This document shows positions 1-8,605 of a stretch of DNA of 64,000 nucleotides, one piece after another (within the stretch, counting starts at the first letter, position 1; every line of letters begins with the position of its first letter). This DNA is from Aeoliella straminimaris (GTDB taxonomy: Bacteria > Planctomycetota > Planctomycetia > Pirellulales > Lacipirellulaceae). The position numbers and the translations under genes are program-made. The stretch is taken from the NCBI RefSeq assembly GCF_024054565.1, contig NZ_JAMXLR010000036.1, positions 310,001 to 374,000 of the forward strand, written 5' to 3'. The notes under the pieces are model-generated. The model did no database searches. It saw nothing but the letters and a program-made list of their open reading frames with translations, and was not told the DNA's origin.

Positions 1-3000
1 CCCTCAGCGCTGCGAGCACTTGCGCGTTGCGTCTAAGGACTGGCTTGTTGGCTAACTCGACCGCCAGTTTACGGTTCAAGGACATGGCGCCCGGGCCGAG
101 CTGTTCGAGATACATAGTGAGCGCGCGTTGGCGAAGCTCGGCGTAGGGGTCACCAGCGTTGGGAGAAGGTTCTTGCTGATTTATCGCAGGCAACTTCTGT
201 TCGAAGGTAAGTATCCAAGGGACGCTACGAATCCAGAAGCGGGCCTCGGCGCCATTTCTGAACTGATCCGGAAAAGCATCGGCTAGCTGCCTGAAATGCA
301 GATCGGGGTTGTTTTGAATCGCTTGCCCCAGGCCATCGGCCAGATACCAGGTGGCGTCCGCCTGCCTGGCGATCACCTGGCGTGCAGCAGCGTCCAGCGA
401 TTCGTCGATTTGATCCAAATGCTGCCATCGGGAAAAGTCGGGCAAGAAGTACTTCAGCACGTCGGTCCGTTGTTCGTCGCTCTCGGGCACTACCCAGCTG
501 ACACTTGTGATCAGTTCCAGCAAGGGATCCGCCAGTTCCTTGCGGCGTCCCGGCTCCATCGCACCACGCACTAATTGACGCTGCAGTGGCTCGAGTTGCT
601 CGGCCACCGCCACCAGCCGAACCAGGCGAGGATCGGAAATGCTCGCCGCGGCGAGTTGCCGCAAGTCTTCAGGCCCGTCCACCGAGTACTCCACGAGCCG
701 GTCCTGAATCCACTCATACGGGTTGTTCGTGGCCGCTTCGAGGACCAGCTTCGATTCACGGTGGCGATCCTGGCCCCGCTCCATTGCCTCGATATGATCC
801 ATCCGCCAATCGATGGCCTTGCCGAACAACACCTCGGCACCCTTTGTTGAATAGCCGAGTTGCCCTGGTCCGCCATCACCACCAGCTTGTTTGTAATAGG
901 TCGAAGCTATTGCCACCAGGCGATCGGTCAGGCGATGTTCGAGCGTTGGGTCGTTCTTATGCGCATCACGCAGTATCCCATAGAGATTCTCAAACAGGTG
1001 CTGCATCTCGACGTACTGGTGCTTTTGGCTTGCATTGGCTACGTGGCCATTCACGACAAAAAGCGCATGACTCTGATAACGAATTGCGTTCTCGACCAGT
1101 GCGTTATTTTCGGGACGCGAGAGCAAACTGCACCAGGAGTCGTTGAGCCCAAGTCGAATCGGTGGATTCCAAACCCACCATTGCCAGGCGGCGCGCGTGG
1201 CCCACGCTCGTACTCCGGGATGGGGGTCGTCATTCAGGCTTCGATCAAACAGCGAGTTCAGCTCCTTCCAGTCGAGATCCGATTGGGTAAGCACGGCGTC
1301 GGTCTTCATCACCAGCGCTCGCAGTGCGGCCTCACGCGTATGGTCATTGGCGGCGGTGGACGCGGCGTATACCTCCGACCAGCCACGATCGTCAACCAGG
1401 TGCTGCCGAAGTCCCCAATGGGCCGCTTCGCGGACCACCTTGGTCGAGTCGCCCAACCCCCGCACGAGGTGCGGAATCGCCTCGTTGCAGCGCAAGTTGC
1501 CGAGCCCGAGCATTCCCCAATAGCGGACCAGAGGGCTTGCGCTCTCCGCAGCAACGGCGAGTTCTTCGAACGATTCGGATGAAGCTCTGGTTGCCAACGA
1601 TTTGCTAGAGCGAATCTTGTCAAGCAATCCCTGGGGTGTGCGAACAGAAGATTCTTGGGATTGCTCCATCGGCACTTCGGGGAAGTATCGAGATAAAGCC
1701 TGCAGCGAGTACCCCGTAGAAACGAATCCCGTTTTTGAGGCACCATTCCAATACCCGGTCGGATGCTGTTGACTTAGAAGTGCTTGTATTCCGCGAGAAA
1801 CCACTTCATCGTCGACATCGAAGTCTGCGGCATGCAATCCGATCAACGCGAGTGCGGTTGGAGAAGGATCCGGCTTGTTGTCAGAGACTATCCATTGCTT
1901 GCTTTCCTCGTCGTAGCTGCCGGGATCGAAACTCCAGGCGCCGTCGGTTAACTGCGTCTGGCGTAGCCGATGTATGTCTTCAGCAAGTTGGTTGTCGATC
2001 TTCTCACGGAGCTTCCATGCCGCGGCCAACTCCGAGTCGATTTCGGAAGCAGACTTTTGCTCCGATTTGGCCACGTCTACGATCGCTTCCAGGTAGTTCT
2101 CGGGAAAAAACCTTCGATAGAACTCGATCCGATGTCCGAGGTCGTCGACATACTTAACCTTGATCTCGAGCATCTTGCGGGCCTTTTCCTCGAGACCACG
2201 GAAGTACTTCGGGTCGTCAGTTGCTCGCCAAGCGGACTCGAGTATCTCGCCAGCATAGTTCAACACAACCGCCTGACCGACATTGGCTCCAGGACCTGCC
2301 GCATTAATGCCTCCTGGGTCGCCCGTCTGCAACACATAGTTTGCCGCGCGAATTGCCTGCTTGCTGTGTAGCTTGCGCGGAGCGATCACTCGTTCCAGTG
2401 CCACGACCGCGTGTCCCGTGACACGCGTGCCGGCGGGGCCGTCGCCGATATCCAACGGCTTCAAGCTCGTGTTTACCGCGGCATCCTTCAGCACGTTGGT
2501 TGGCCGCATCGACTGGTAGCACGTGTTTTGTAAGTGCCACCAAGCCTGATAGTTCTCAATGCGATAGCCATTCGCAGCCGCCGTGGCGGGCCCCCACACA
2601 CCTGATTGCGTGTGGCAACTCATACAATTCGTTCCCAGCAGGTTGCCCGAATCGCGAATCCGCCGTTCGACACTTGCGCCACGTGGGCGGTTCGTTAGCC
2701 AGGCGTCGACTTGGCCAATATGATCGTACAGTGCGTGCCGAATCGCCTGTCGCGGGTCACTAAACGGGGCTGGTTGGCTGAGGCGAACCTCCAGATCGTA
2801 AGCCGGGGCATTGGCTTCGACCCGCAGAAAGTAAACCCCACCCGGCTCGAGAATACGCCCGATGGCCGTACGGTGCGTCTCATCTTGCTGATGAACCCGC
2901 TCGTTGGGGTTTTTTCCTTTCTCGTAGACTTCAATGGGAATGAGCTGGTCTGCTGCCGGTGATTCTTCGCTGGAAGCCGCCAAGCGGTACACTCTGATCT

Positions 3001-3865
3001 GGGCGACGACCTGTTGGTCGGGAATGGAGAGGCTGGCCATCATCAATTGCGGCTTTGCACCGGGGTAGGCGATCCGGAACCAATCGTCGCCACTTCCACC
3101 GACTTCACCGTTATCGAAATACTCGATATCGTCAGAGGTCCCCATTACGTTGAATGTTAGGGAAGAATCGCTCGAAAGGTTCAGAGGTTGTGCCTGCTCG
3201 GGCGTATCGTTCGGCTCTGCCTCGACCACTACACCGCCGGGTTGAATCGGATCGTGTTTCGATCCGAGATCGAGACTTCGAACTTCAATCTTGACTTCGG
3301 CAGTTTTTCCTTCCGGCCATTCGACTACCCGTGGGACCGGAGTGCTCTGGGGGGCCGTGCCAGATTCGCGCCACCGATTGCCAGAAAACAGGTCAACGGA
3401 ACTGGTTTCGGGCTCGATATTGAGTTCGTAAACACCGGACACCGGCGCGCGGTACACCACATATACATCGGAGTCGAGTGCGTGAAGCAACTTGTTCCAG
3501 TCGCAAGTTGGCTCGATATAGATGCCGAATGCGTGAGGATCCCGCGGAGGGACGTCGACAGCAGTATAGCGAGGAACCTGGGCTGGATCGTCCGCCGTGA
3601 CTAGTCTCCAAGCCACCCGCAAGCGAGCGTTATCCGGTAAGTCGCTGGGCGCATTGATGTGAACGGATATTTCCACCGTCTGATCGGCTTCCAAACGCAC
3701 TTTCCGTGCATCGGATGACGCGATCTCCGCAACTGCGTCAATTGGCAGGGGCGAATCAGCAGCGAAGGCTGTTGATATCGTCAATGCAAACAGAAAGCAG
3801 AACACGAAGACACATGACGAGAGCGAGCCGGCAAGGAACTGCCGGCGTGAGGGGATGCTATGCAT
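1..3865 (-). CDS. Large Tat-exported heme c / toroid / HEAT-like repeat protein (3' end outside window)
   Basis: The reading frame is open from an ATG at 3865 to the left edge, about 1288 codons without a stop, so the C-terminus is missing. Residues 1-37 look like a Tat signal: SRRQFLAG followed by a hydrophobic stretch ending AFA-AD. A single c-type heme motif, CMSCH, lies near residue 414. After it comes a region with DGAWSF- and TGYW-type repeats, like the alpha/alpha toroid of prenyltransferase or squalene-cyclase-like proteins, and then helical repeats resembling HEAT repeats (around residues 740-900). The protein should be exported. Its function is unknown; the heme motif suggests a redox or sensing role, and planctomycetes often fuse heme c with repeat modules. 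It is co-directional with the exported-protein genes upstream of it. Domain assignments are by eye and the repeat limits are approximate. Confidence 0.8.
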   Translation of the reverse strand, partial: MHSIPSRRQFLAGSLSSCVFVFCFLFALTISTAFAADSPLPIDAVAEIASSDARKVRLEADQTVEISVHINAPSDLPDNARLRVAWRLVTADDPAQVPRYTAVDVPPRDPHAFGIYIEPTCDWNKLLHALDSDVYVVYRAPVSGVYELNIEPETSSVDLFSGNRWRESGTAPQSTPVPRVVEWPEGKTAEVKIEVRSLDLGSKHDPIQPGGVVVEAEPNDTPEQAQPLNLSSDSSLTFNVMGTSDDIEYFDNGEVGGSGDDWFRIAYPGAKPQLMMASLSIPDQQVVAQIRVYRLAASSEESPAADQLIPIEVYEKGKNPNERVHQQDETHRTAIGRILEPGGVYFLRVEANAPAYDLEVRLSQPAPFSDPRQAIRHALYDHIGQVDAWLTNRPRGASVERRIRDSGNLLGTNCMSCHTQSGVWGPATAAANGYRIENYQAWWHLQNTCYQSMRPTNVLKDAAVNTSLKPLDIGDGPAGTRVTGHAVVALERVIAPRKLHSKQAIRAANYVLQTGDPGGINAAGPGANVGQAVVLNYAGEILESAWRATDDPKYFRGLEEKARKMLEIKVKYVDDLGHRIEFYRRFFPENYLEAIVDVAKSEQKSASEIDSELAAAWKLREKIDNQLAEDIHRLRQTQLTDGAWSFDPGSYDEESKQWIVSDNKPDPSPTALALIGLHAADFDVDDEVVSRGIQALLSQQHPTGYWNGASKTGFVSTGYSLQALSRYFPEVPMEQSQESSVRTPQGLLDKIRSSKSLATRASSESFEELAVAAESASPLVRYWGMLGLGNLRCNEAIPHLVRGLGDSTKVVREAAHWGLRQHLVDDRGWSEVYAASTAANDHTREAALRALVMKTDAVLTQSDLDWKELNSLFDRSLNDDPHPGVRAWATRAAWQWWVWNPPIRLGLNDSWCSLLSRPENNALVENAIRYQSHALFVVNGHVANASQKHQYVEMQHLFENLYGILRDAHKNDPTLEHRLTDRLVAIASTYYKQAGGDGGPGQLGYSTKGAEVLFGKAIDWRMDHIEAMERGQDRHRESKLVLEAATNNPYEWIQDRLVEYSVDGPEDLRQLAAASISDPRLVRLVAVAEQLEPLQRQLVRGAMEPGRRKELADPLLELITSVSWVVPESDEQRTDVLKYFLPDFSRWQHLDQIDESLDAAARQVIARQADATWYLADGLGQAIQNNPDLHFRQLADAFPDQFRNGAEARFWIRSVPWILTFEQKLPAINQQEPSPNAGDPYAELRQRALTMYLEQLGPGAMSLNRKLAVELANKPVLRRNAQVLAALR

Positions 3866-3935
3866 TTTATTGCGGTGGGACAGGTGAGTAACTGAGCTTA
3901 TCGGCTGCCAAGCTGGCTCAAACTCGGTGGGTGGG

Positions 3936-4322
3936 TCACTGCTCTAGGGCGAAATCTACATTCTCGTTGGATCCTTCCACGATCTCGGCCGAAAATCCAG
4001 ACTCGTCAAAATTGCCGTACTTTTCGGGAATCGAGACATAGGGAAGGCCACTTCCCAGTTGTAGTGATTCGGTCTCAATGGCCACGCTGCACTTTCCAAT
4101 CGGCACGCGTTTAGATTGATACTTGCCAGCGTCGACCATCGCCTTGACGCGAACATTCGGATTCTCATCAAGCATGAAAGTGACGGTCCCTCCTGGCAAT
4201 GGTTCGCCGTTCAGGGTCACGTTTCCGCTTACCTCAGCCCGGTTGGCAGGACCAGGCTCCGGTCCGCTGCAACCAACGGCAGCAGTTAATGAAAGCACAG
4301 CAGCAATGGCAACATGTTTCAT
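3936..4322 (-). CDS. Small lipoprotein, carboxypeptidase-regulatory-like
   Basis: This 128-residue protein begins at the ATG that opens a classic lipoprotein signal peptide: MKHVAIAAVLSLTAAVGC, with Cys18 as the lipidated residue. Longer in-frame starts exist but would bury the signal. The rest (SGNVTLNGEPLPGGTVTF, then a PIGK turn) resembles the beta-sandwich of carboxypeptidase regulatory-like or transthyretin-like small proteins. In planctomycetes such lipoproteins are very often encoded next to DUF1559 pseudopilin genes, as here, where the DUF1559 gene lies 85 bases upstream on the same strand. The two are probably co-transcribed. The precise function of this pairing is not established; a cell-envelope location is likely. 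Confidence 0.85.
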   Translation of the reverse strand: MKHVAIAAVLSLTAAVGCSGPEPGPANRAEVSGNVTLNGEPLPGGTVTFMLDENPNVRVKAMVDAGKYQSKRVPIGKCSVAIETESLQLGSGLPYVSIPEKYGNFDESGFSAEIVEGSNENVDFALEQ

Positions 4323-4407
4323 TCGTCGCAACTCTAGTATCAAAAACCTACGAACCAGCAAGCGATTAACGGAGCCTGCTGAAGGAAGGAACACTATGCG
4401 GCCTGTT

Positions 4408-5445
4408 CTAACGATGGCCACCACCTGAACCCTGGCTCGCGTAGAACCAGGGAGTGGCATCGCCCTCGTCTCTCGGCAGAATGGTCAATTTCCAAACATC
4501 CACTTCAATGTCGCCAGCAATTTGCTGCACACTGCCATCCATCATCACGACATTCATTGCTCCGGGATGTGGAGTTTGTGTGATCTCCGCGTCGCAGTCG
4601 GCAGGATCGGGGGCAATTTGGGGTGGATCGAAACTAACACCGTGGTCGGGAACCGAAGTGCTGTTGTAGTTGTTGTTGAATGCAAACACCGAATCATAAC
4701 GCGAGGGAATGGTGCCAAGCCAGTGCGTACGACCAGTGGTGCCGGGCGGTGGGCACATGGCGTAGCGCTCAGCGAAGGCGACTGTCTTGGTTGTCCCATC
4801 GGTGATATGAGAGATCTTCGGATGGGTAAAAGGTCGAGGCTGCTGGAATCGCGGGGCGACATTGGCCCCATCCGCATGCCACCAATGATTGAGTGCCTGG
4901 ATATTGGCCACCACCGATCCACCTCCCCAAGAGCTTCCGTCGGGAAGACGGACCACTCCATCGGGAGTCGTGCTGGTGTCGGAAGGGCAGATGTATACCG
5001 AAGGAGGTAAAGTTCCCACGCCATTCGGACGCGCAGAACTCGGCAGATAAAAGTTGGTCATCGTATGCCCCGAGCTCTGCATGTATAGCGCCTCTTGCTC
5101 CAGGTAAGGCAGCAAGAAGTACTGAATGGTGCTGAGATTGGCCGGCGCCTCCTGGCTAAGCTGGGAGGCGGGAGGCCCATAAGAAGCTTTGGCTTCGTCC
5201 CGCCCAGGGAAGTACCCAGCTGCTTGGGGCATGTATCCGAAAGTGTCGTTGCAGTTGTGGAGAGCGATTCCAATTTGCTTGAAATTATTGGAGCAACTGA
5301 TTCTTCGGGCGGACTCGCGGGCCGACTGCACGGCGGGCAATAGCAGGGACACGAGAATTCCGATGATCGCGATGACGACCAGGAGTTCGACGAGTGTAAA
5401 CCCTCCGTGGCGTTGGTCACCATCGTCCTTAGTTTCGAACAGCAT
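4408..5445 (-). CDS. DUF1559 protein with type IV pilin-like N-terminus
   Basis: The 345-residue product carries a prepilin-type N-terminal motif, [15 protein letters not shown], followed by [15 protein letters not shown]. This is the signature of the DUF1559 family that is massively expanded in planctomycetes. The start was set at 5445 because a good ribosome-binding site (GGAGG, 5451-5456 on the plus strand complement) sits just upstream; an ATG at 5478 would place that site inside the gene. The C-terminal part has the family's typical [15 protein letters not shown] segment. The protein is expected to be a processed pseudopilin-like envelope protein. Its specific role is unknown. It pairs with the downstream lipoprotein gene. 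Confidence 0.92.
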   Translation of the reverse strand: MLFETKDDGDQRHGGFTLVELLVVIAIIGILVSLLLPAVQSARESARRISCSNNFKQIGIALHNCNDTFGYMPQAAGYFPGRDEAKASYGPPASQLSQEAPANLSTIQYFLLPYLEQEALYMQSSGHTMTNFYLPSSARPNGVGTLPPSVYICPSDTSTTPDGVVRLPDGSSWGGGSVVANIQALNHWWHADGANVAPRFQQPRPFTHPKISHITDGTTKTVAFAERYAMCPPPGTTGRTHWLGTIPSRYDSVFAFNNNYNSTSVPDHGVSFDPPQIAPDPADCDAEITQTPHPGAMNVVMMDGSVQQIAGDIEVDVWKLTILPRDEGDATPWFYASQGSGGGHR

Positions 5446-5450
5446 CTTTA

Positions 5451-5456
5451 TCCTCC
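5451..5456 (-). promoter_or_regulatory. Ribosome-binding site of the DUF1559 gene
   Basis: The minus strand reads GGAGGA followed by five bases and then ATG. This strong Shine-Dalgarno sequence decides the start at 5445 over the upstream in-frame ATG. Confidence 0.75.
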
Positions 5457-5525
5457 GGGGTGATTTTACGCCGGACACATGCCGAGGTTGGACCCGCTGG
5501 AGACAGCGAGCCCAACGCGATTACG

Positions 5526-6830
5526 TCATGCGCTCCGAGCTCGCAATCGAAAAAATCCACCAGTTAAAGCGATTCCAAGCAAGACGACCGTGGTTGGCTC
5601 GGGCACTTCGCTACCGCCCAGTAACAAATCAAAATCGAGGGCACCAACCCCCGCGTTTATCAGTCCCTCATTGAGAATAAAGCCGTCTTCCAGGTCGACG
5701 ATGCCATCGTAGTTCAGGTCGCCCTGTTGTCTGGTGGTCCAGTCACCGATTCGGAAACCGTTTACTACCTTTTCACTTCCCCAGTTCATCGCCATGGCCG
5801 TGATGTCATCGGCATCGACCACCGTATCCATGTTCACATCCGCAGGATCGGTCACTCCCATGGTCGCCAACTCGTTGGCAATCCACTCATTATCGGTGCC
5901 GAGGAACAACGTGCCGAAGTTCTGGCCACTGGCGCCAGCGCCATAAGGGGCTGGCGCGGTGTTGTCGCCCCAGATGAAAATGCGAATGTCGTCGACATCG
6001 CCTTCGTAGTAATTGATGACTCCCAGGTCGGGATCGTCACCAGGTACATCCCAGGCACCAACCATTAACGCGGTGTAGTCGTATTCTGCTTCTCCCTCAA
6101 ACGCTGCCACCGCGACGCCATCGACGTACATTGCGCCGCCTCCGTTGCCTCGACCGTAAACTGGATCGCGCCATCCTGAGAGCGTCATCACGTGCGTCCA
6201 CTCGTCGAACTCGACATCAACATTCGTGTCGCGCCGAGCGTCGTCGTAAAAATATCCCCAATCGTTGTCTGCCGTGACGTAAATACCATGTTCGGGGGTA
6301 TCGACAATGATATCCTGCAGTATGTCCTGCTTGTTGGAGCTAGGTCGCGCCCAGAGTTGAATGCCGTTGGCGAAAATGCCCGTTTGATTGACGCTATCAC
6401 CATTGCTCGGCACTTCTGCCGATGGCGCTGGCCAACTAAACGTTGGAATATTGACGCTGGCCGACGTGAGCAGATAGTCGTCCACTCCATCGAAGCTAGC
6501 GCCCAAACTGCTGCTGGTCCCTGGCCGACCACTCGCATCGACGTAACGCGGGTCATTGGTGCCAGTTCCAGAGCCAATAACTTCCAAATCGAAGTAGGAT
6601 CCACTGGGACCTGTACCATCGAGTGTGAAGCCGGTCGGCACTCCGCCCGTATTGCCCGAACCGAGCACGCTGCCTTCGGCGCCATTCTCAAAATCATCTT
6701 CGCCGGGAGTCGGATCTCCAAACAAGTAGGCCCTCAGATCGAACACATCCCCCTTCGCCAAACCACAACCCAACGTGAGCACCAGAACCGCGGCTGCCAC
6801 TCTAGGCGATATGCGTATTACCAAACTCAT
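5526..6830 (-). CDS. PEP-CTERM exported protein with LamG-like and dockerin-like regions
   Basis: This 434-residue protein has an N-terminal signal peptide (hydrophobic VAAAVLVLTLGCGLA) and ends in a PEP-CTERM sorting signal: VPEPTT, a transmembrane stretch, then RLRARSA. The middle contains a segment with FSWPAP and MYVDGVAVA that resembles a concanavalin/LamG-type sandwich, common in planctomycete surface proteins. Before the C-terminus are two calcium-loop-like repeats (DVNMDTVVDADD and DLNYDGIVDLED), characteristic of dockerin type I-like domains. It should be exported and sorted by an exosortase/PEP-CTERM system; no exosortase gene lies in this window. It is the first of five adjacent exported-protein genes on this strand. 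The ligand is unknown. Confidence 0.87.
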   Translation of the reverse strand: MSLVIRISPRVAAAVLVLTLGCGLAKGDVFDLRAYLFGDPTPGEDDFENGAEGSVLGSGNTGGVPTGFTLDGTGPSGSYFDLEVIGSGTGTNDPRYVDASGRPGTSSSLGASFDGVDDYLLTSASVNIPTFSWPAPSAEVPSNGDSVNQTGIFANGIQLWARPSSNKQDILQDIIVDTPEHGIYVTADNDWGYFYDDARRDTNVDVEFDEWTHVMTLSGWRDPVYGRGNGGGAMYVDGVAVAAFEGEAEYDYTALMVGAWDVPGDDPDLGVINYYEGDVDDIRIFIWGDNTAPAPYGAGASGQNFGTLFLGTDNEWIANELATMGVTDPADVNMDTVVDADDITAMAMNWGSEKVVNGFRIGDWTTRQQGDLNYDGIVDLEDGFILNEGLINAGVGALDFDLLLGGSEVPEPTTVVLLGIALTGGFFRLRARSA

Positions 6831-6920
6831 TTGAAGTCCCTCTTTAAGGCGATCTCGTAAATTGGAACGCGTTTCTTGCCGTTAAAGTTTTCTATTAAGT
6901 ATCGGACAGTTATTACTCGA

Positions 6921-8546
6921 TCATCGGACCATGCCCATGTGCCGGGGCCTAAGTTGGACGGCCAATACCGCACAGATAAAGATGCTGACTGAGTAGACCG
7001 AAGTGGATGATTCGGGTACGGCATTGACCAACTGCGAAAGTGAATCGAATCCACCCTGCGTTTCGACCGCCTCCTTGAACAAGGCGAAGTCGTACTCGTT
7101 ATTGACGAGGTCTCCATTCAGGTCACCCAGCAGGTAAGCCTCGGGCTTGGTCAAGTTAGACAAGTCGCTATTGAAATTTTGTTTCAAGATGTTCCAGTCA
7201 TCCAAGTCAAGTGAGCCGCTCTCATCTAAATCGGCGAACGGTCCGGACAACGCGTTCAGGCGAAAGATCTCTCCACCCTCTCCGTACTGGCCGACCAGAA
7301 GGTTACCCATGGGGTCGCTAATCACGTCCAGCGGATTGGCAAATCCTTGGGCGATAGTCGTAATGTCTCCGGTGATCTTGTCGATGGCCAGCAGGTCTTT
7401 ACCGCTGGCGAATCGCACCAGGAATACATAATTCGATAGTTCGTCGTTGGCATTCGTAAATGCCAACCCGTCGGCCGAAGCGTGGTTGCCCAATAGGGCG
7501 ACTGGATTCTTGAATGTCGAGAAGAAACCCGCCGACATGGCGTCAGCATTTGATTTCCAATCTCCACTGACTTCATTCCCTTTGGGGAACTTGTGATCGT
7601 CCTGGAAGTTGCTTTGATGAAGTTCGTCGGGTTTTAGCGGATTCTCGTTCTGGTTCATCGTCGCCCAGAGTTGATCGTCCGAGTCGAAAGCCAAGCCGTA
7701 CACATTGCGAAAGCCCGTGGAGTAAACCGTCAGCTTGCCGGTGTCCGCCGAAGTGAAAGGCCGAGTATCGGTGTGATGAACCAGACTGTCGAAGCCCGCT
7801 GTGTTACTAGTCGTCGTGTCATCGCTGAGTTGGGTCAGATCGCGAATCCAGTTTATCGCCCCGGTATAGGCGAACTCTCCGTCATCGGGGTTTGGCGCAT
7901 CTGGATATTCGCTGACTTCACCTCCCGTTCTCGTCCTCGATCCGATGCCCGCATACAGCGTGTCGTCCTTGATCAGCAACTGATTCACCTGGTGCAAGTC
8001 GGTTACTCGCAAGTTGTCTGCGATGGCCTGGTTAATCTCTCCATCGGCGAGTTCTCCCCAGTTTCCATCACCATCGCTGTCGGTGAGTCGGACAATGGAC
8101 TGGGTAAAGTTATCCTCGACATTGAAGAAAGAGGTCACTGCCGGGGAGATATACATCACGGTGCCGAGCGTGGGATCTTCGTGGAATGCGACCCCCAACG
8201 ATCCATTGACGACACCGTTGGGAATGTCCTCGGTGCGTGACCACACGGTCGTTCGATTGGACAACTCGCCAGACGGAGCATAATCGTAACTGACAACTCC
8301 ATCTCCAAAGGTTGCGACGTACAGCTTGCCGTCCGGACCGAAAGTCATTTGAGCAACGCGGCCAACCTCGTTTGCTATCGACTCCATGCCAAGAAAGTTG
8401 AACGTGGTTAGCGAATTGTCAGCAAGTTGTTGTCCGCCTGAAGTCGAAGCAAGTCCCGATGTGAAAATACATACCAGTAGCGCCCGCACGACCAAGAGGT
8501 CAAGCGGCGCGGTAACAGCTTCCATTTCCAGTGATGGCATATTCAA
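6921..8546 (-). CDS. Exported beta-propeller protein, sugar/sorbosone dehydrogenase-like, with dockerin-like repeats
   Basis: The 541-residue protein has an N-terminal hydrophobic export segment. A domain with TFGPDGKLYVATFGDGV, GSLGVAFHEDP and GFRNVYGLAFDSDDQLW motifs follows, typical of the soluble glucose/sorbosone dehydrogenase (GSDH) beta-propeller family. Two calcium-loop repeats (DLDESGSLDLDDWN and DLNGDLVNNEYDFA) follow, dockerin-like. The C-terminus reads VPESST, a hydrophobic stretch, then RPRH, a degenerate PEP-CTERM signal with VPES in place of VPEP. Catalytic activity is not assured because planctomycetes carry many non-enzymatic propellers of this type. An alternative start at the Met of residue 8 is possible. 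It is likely surface-attached or secreted. Confidence 0.82.
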   Translation of the reverse strand: MNMPSLEMEAVTAPLDLLVVRALLVCIFTSGLASTSGGQQLADNSLTTFNFLGMESIANEVGRVAQMTFGPDGKLYVATFGDGVVSYDYAPSGELSNRTTVWSRTEDIPNGVVNGSLGVAFHEDPTLGTVMYISPAVTSFFNVEDNFTQSIVRLTDSDGDGNWGELADGEINQAIADNLRVTDLHQVNQLLIKDDTLYAGIGSRTRTGGEVSEYPDAPNPDDGEFAYTGAINWIRDLTQLSDDTTTSNTAGFDSLVHHTDTRPFTSADTGKLTVYSTGFRNVYGLAFDSDDQLWATMNQNENPLKPDELHQSNFQDDHKFPKGNEVSGDWKSNADAMSAGFFSTFKNPVALLGNHASADGLAFTNANDELSNYVFLVRFASGKDLLAIDKITGDITTIAQGFANPLDVISDPMGNLLVGQYGEGGEIFRLNALSGPFADLDESGSLDLDDWNILKQNFNSDLSNLTKPEAYLLGDLNGDLVNNEYDFALFKEAVETQGGFDSLSQLVNAVPESSTSVYSVSIFICAVLAVQLRPRHMGMVR

Positions 8547-8605
8547 GGGGAAAATCGATTCTTTAGATTACTGCATTGGCCCAGGTTGTCGCACGCAGGA
8601 AAAAA

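Noticed and set aside
860..1582. 240-codon plus-strand frame
   Set aside because: It is antisense to the open minus-strand frame that continues with repeat and heme features through the whole left end.
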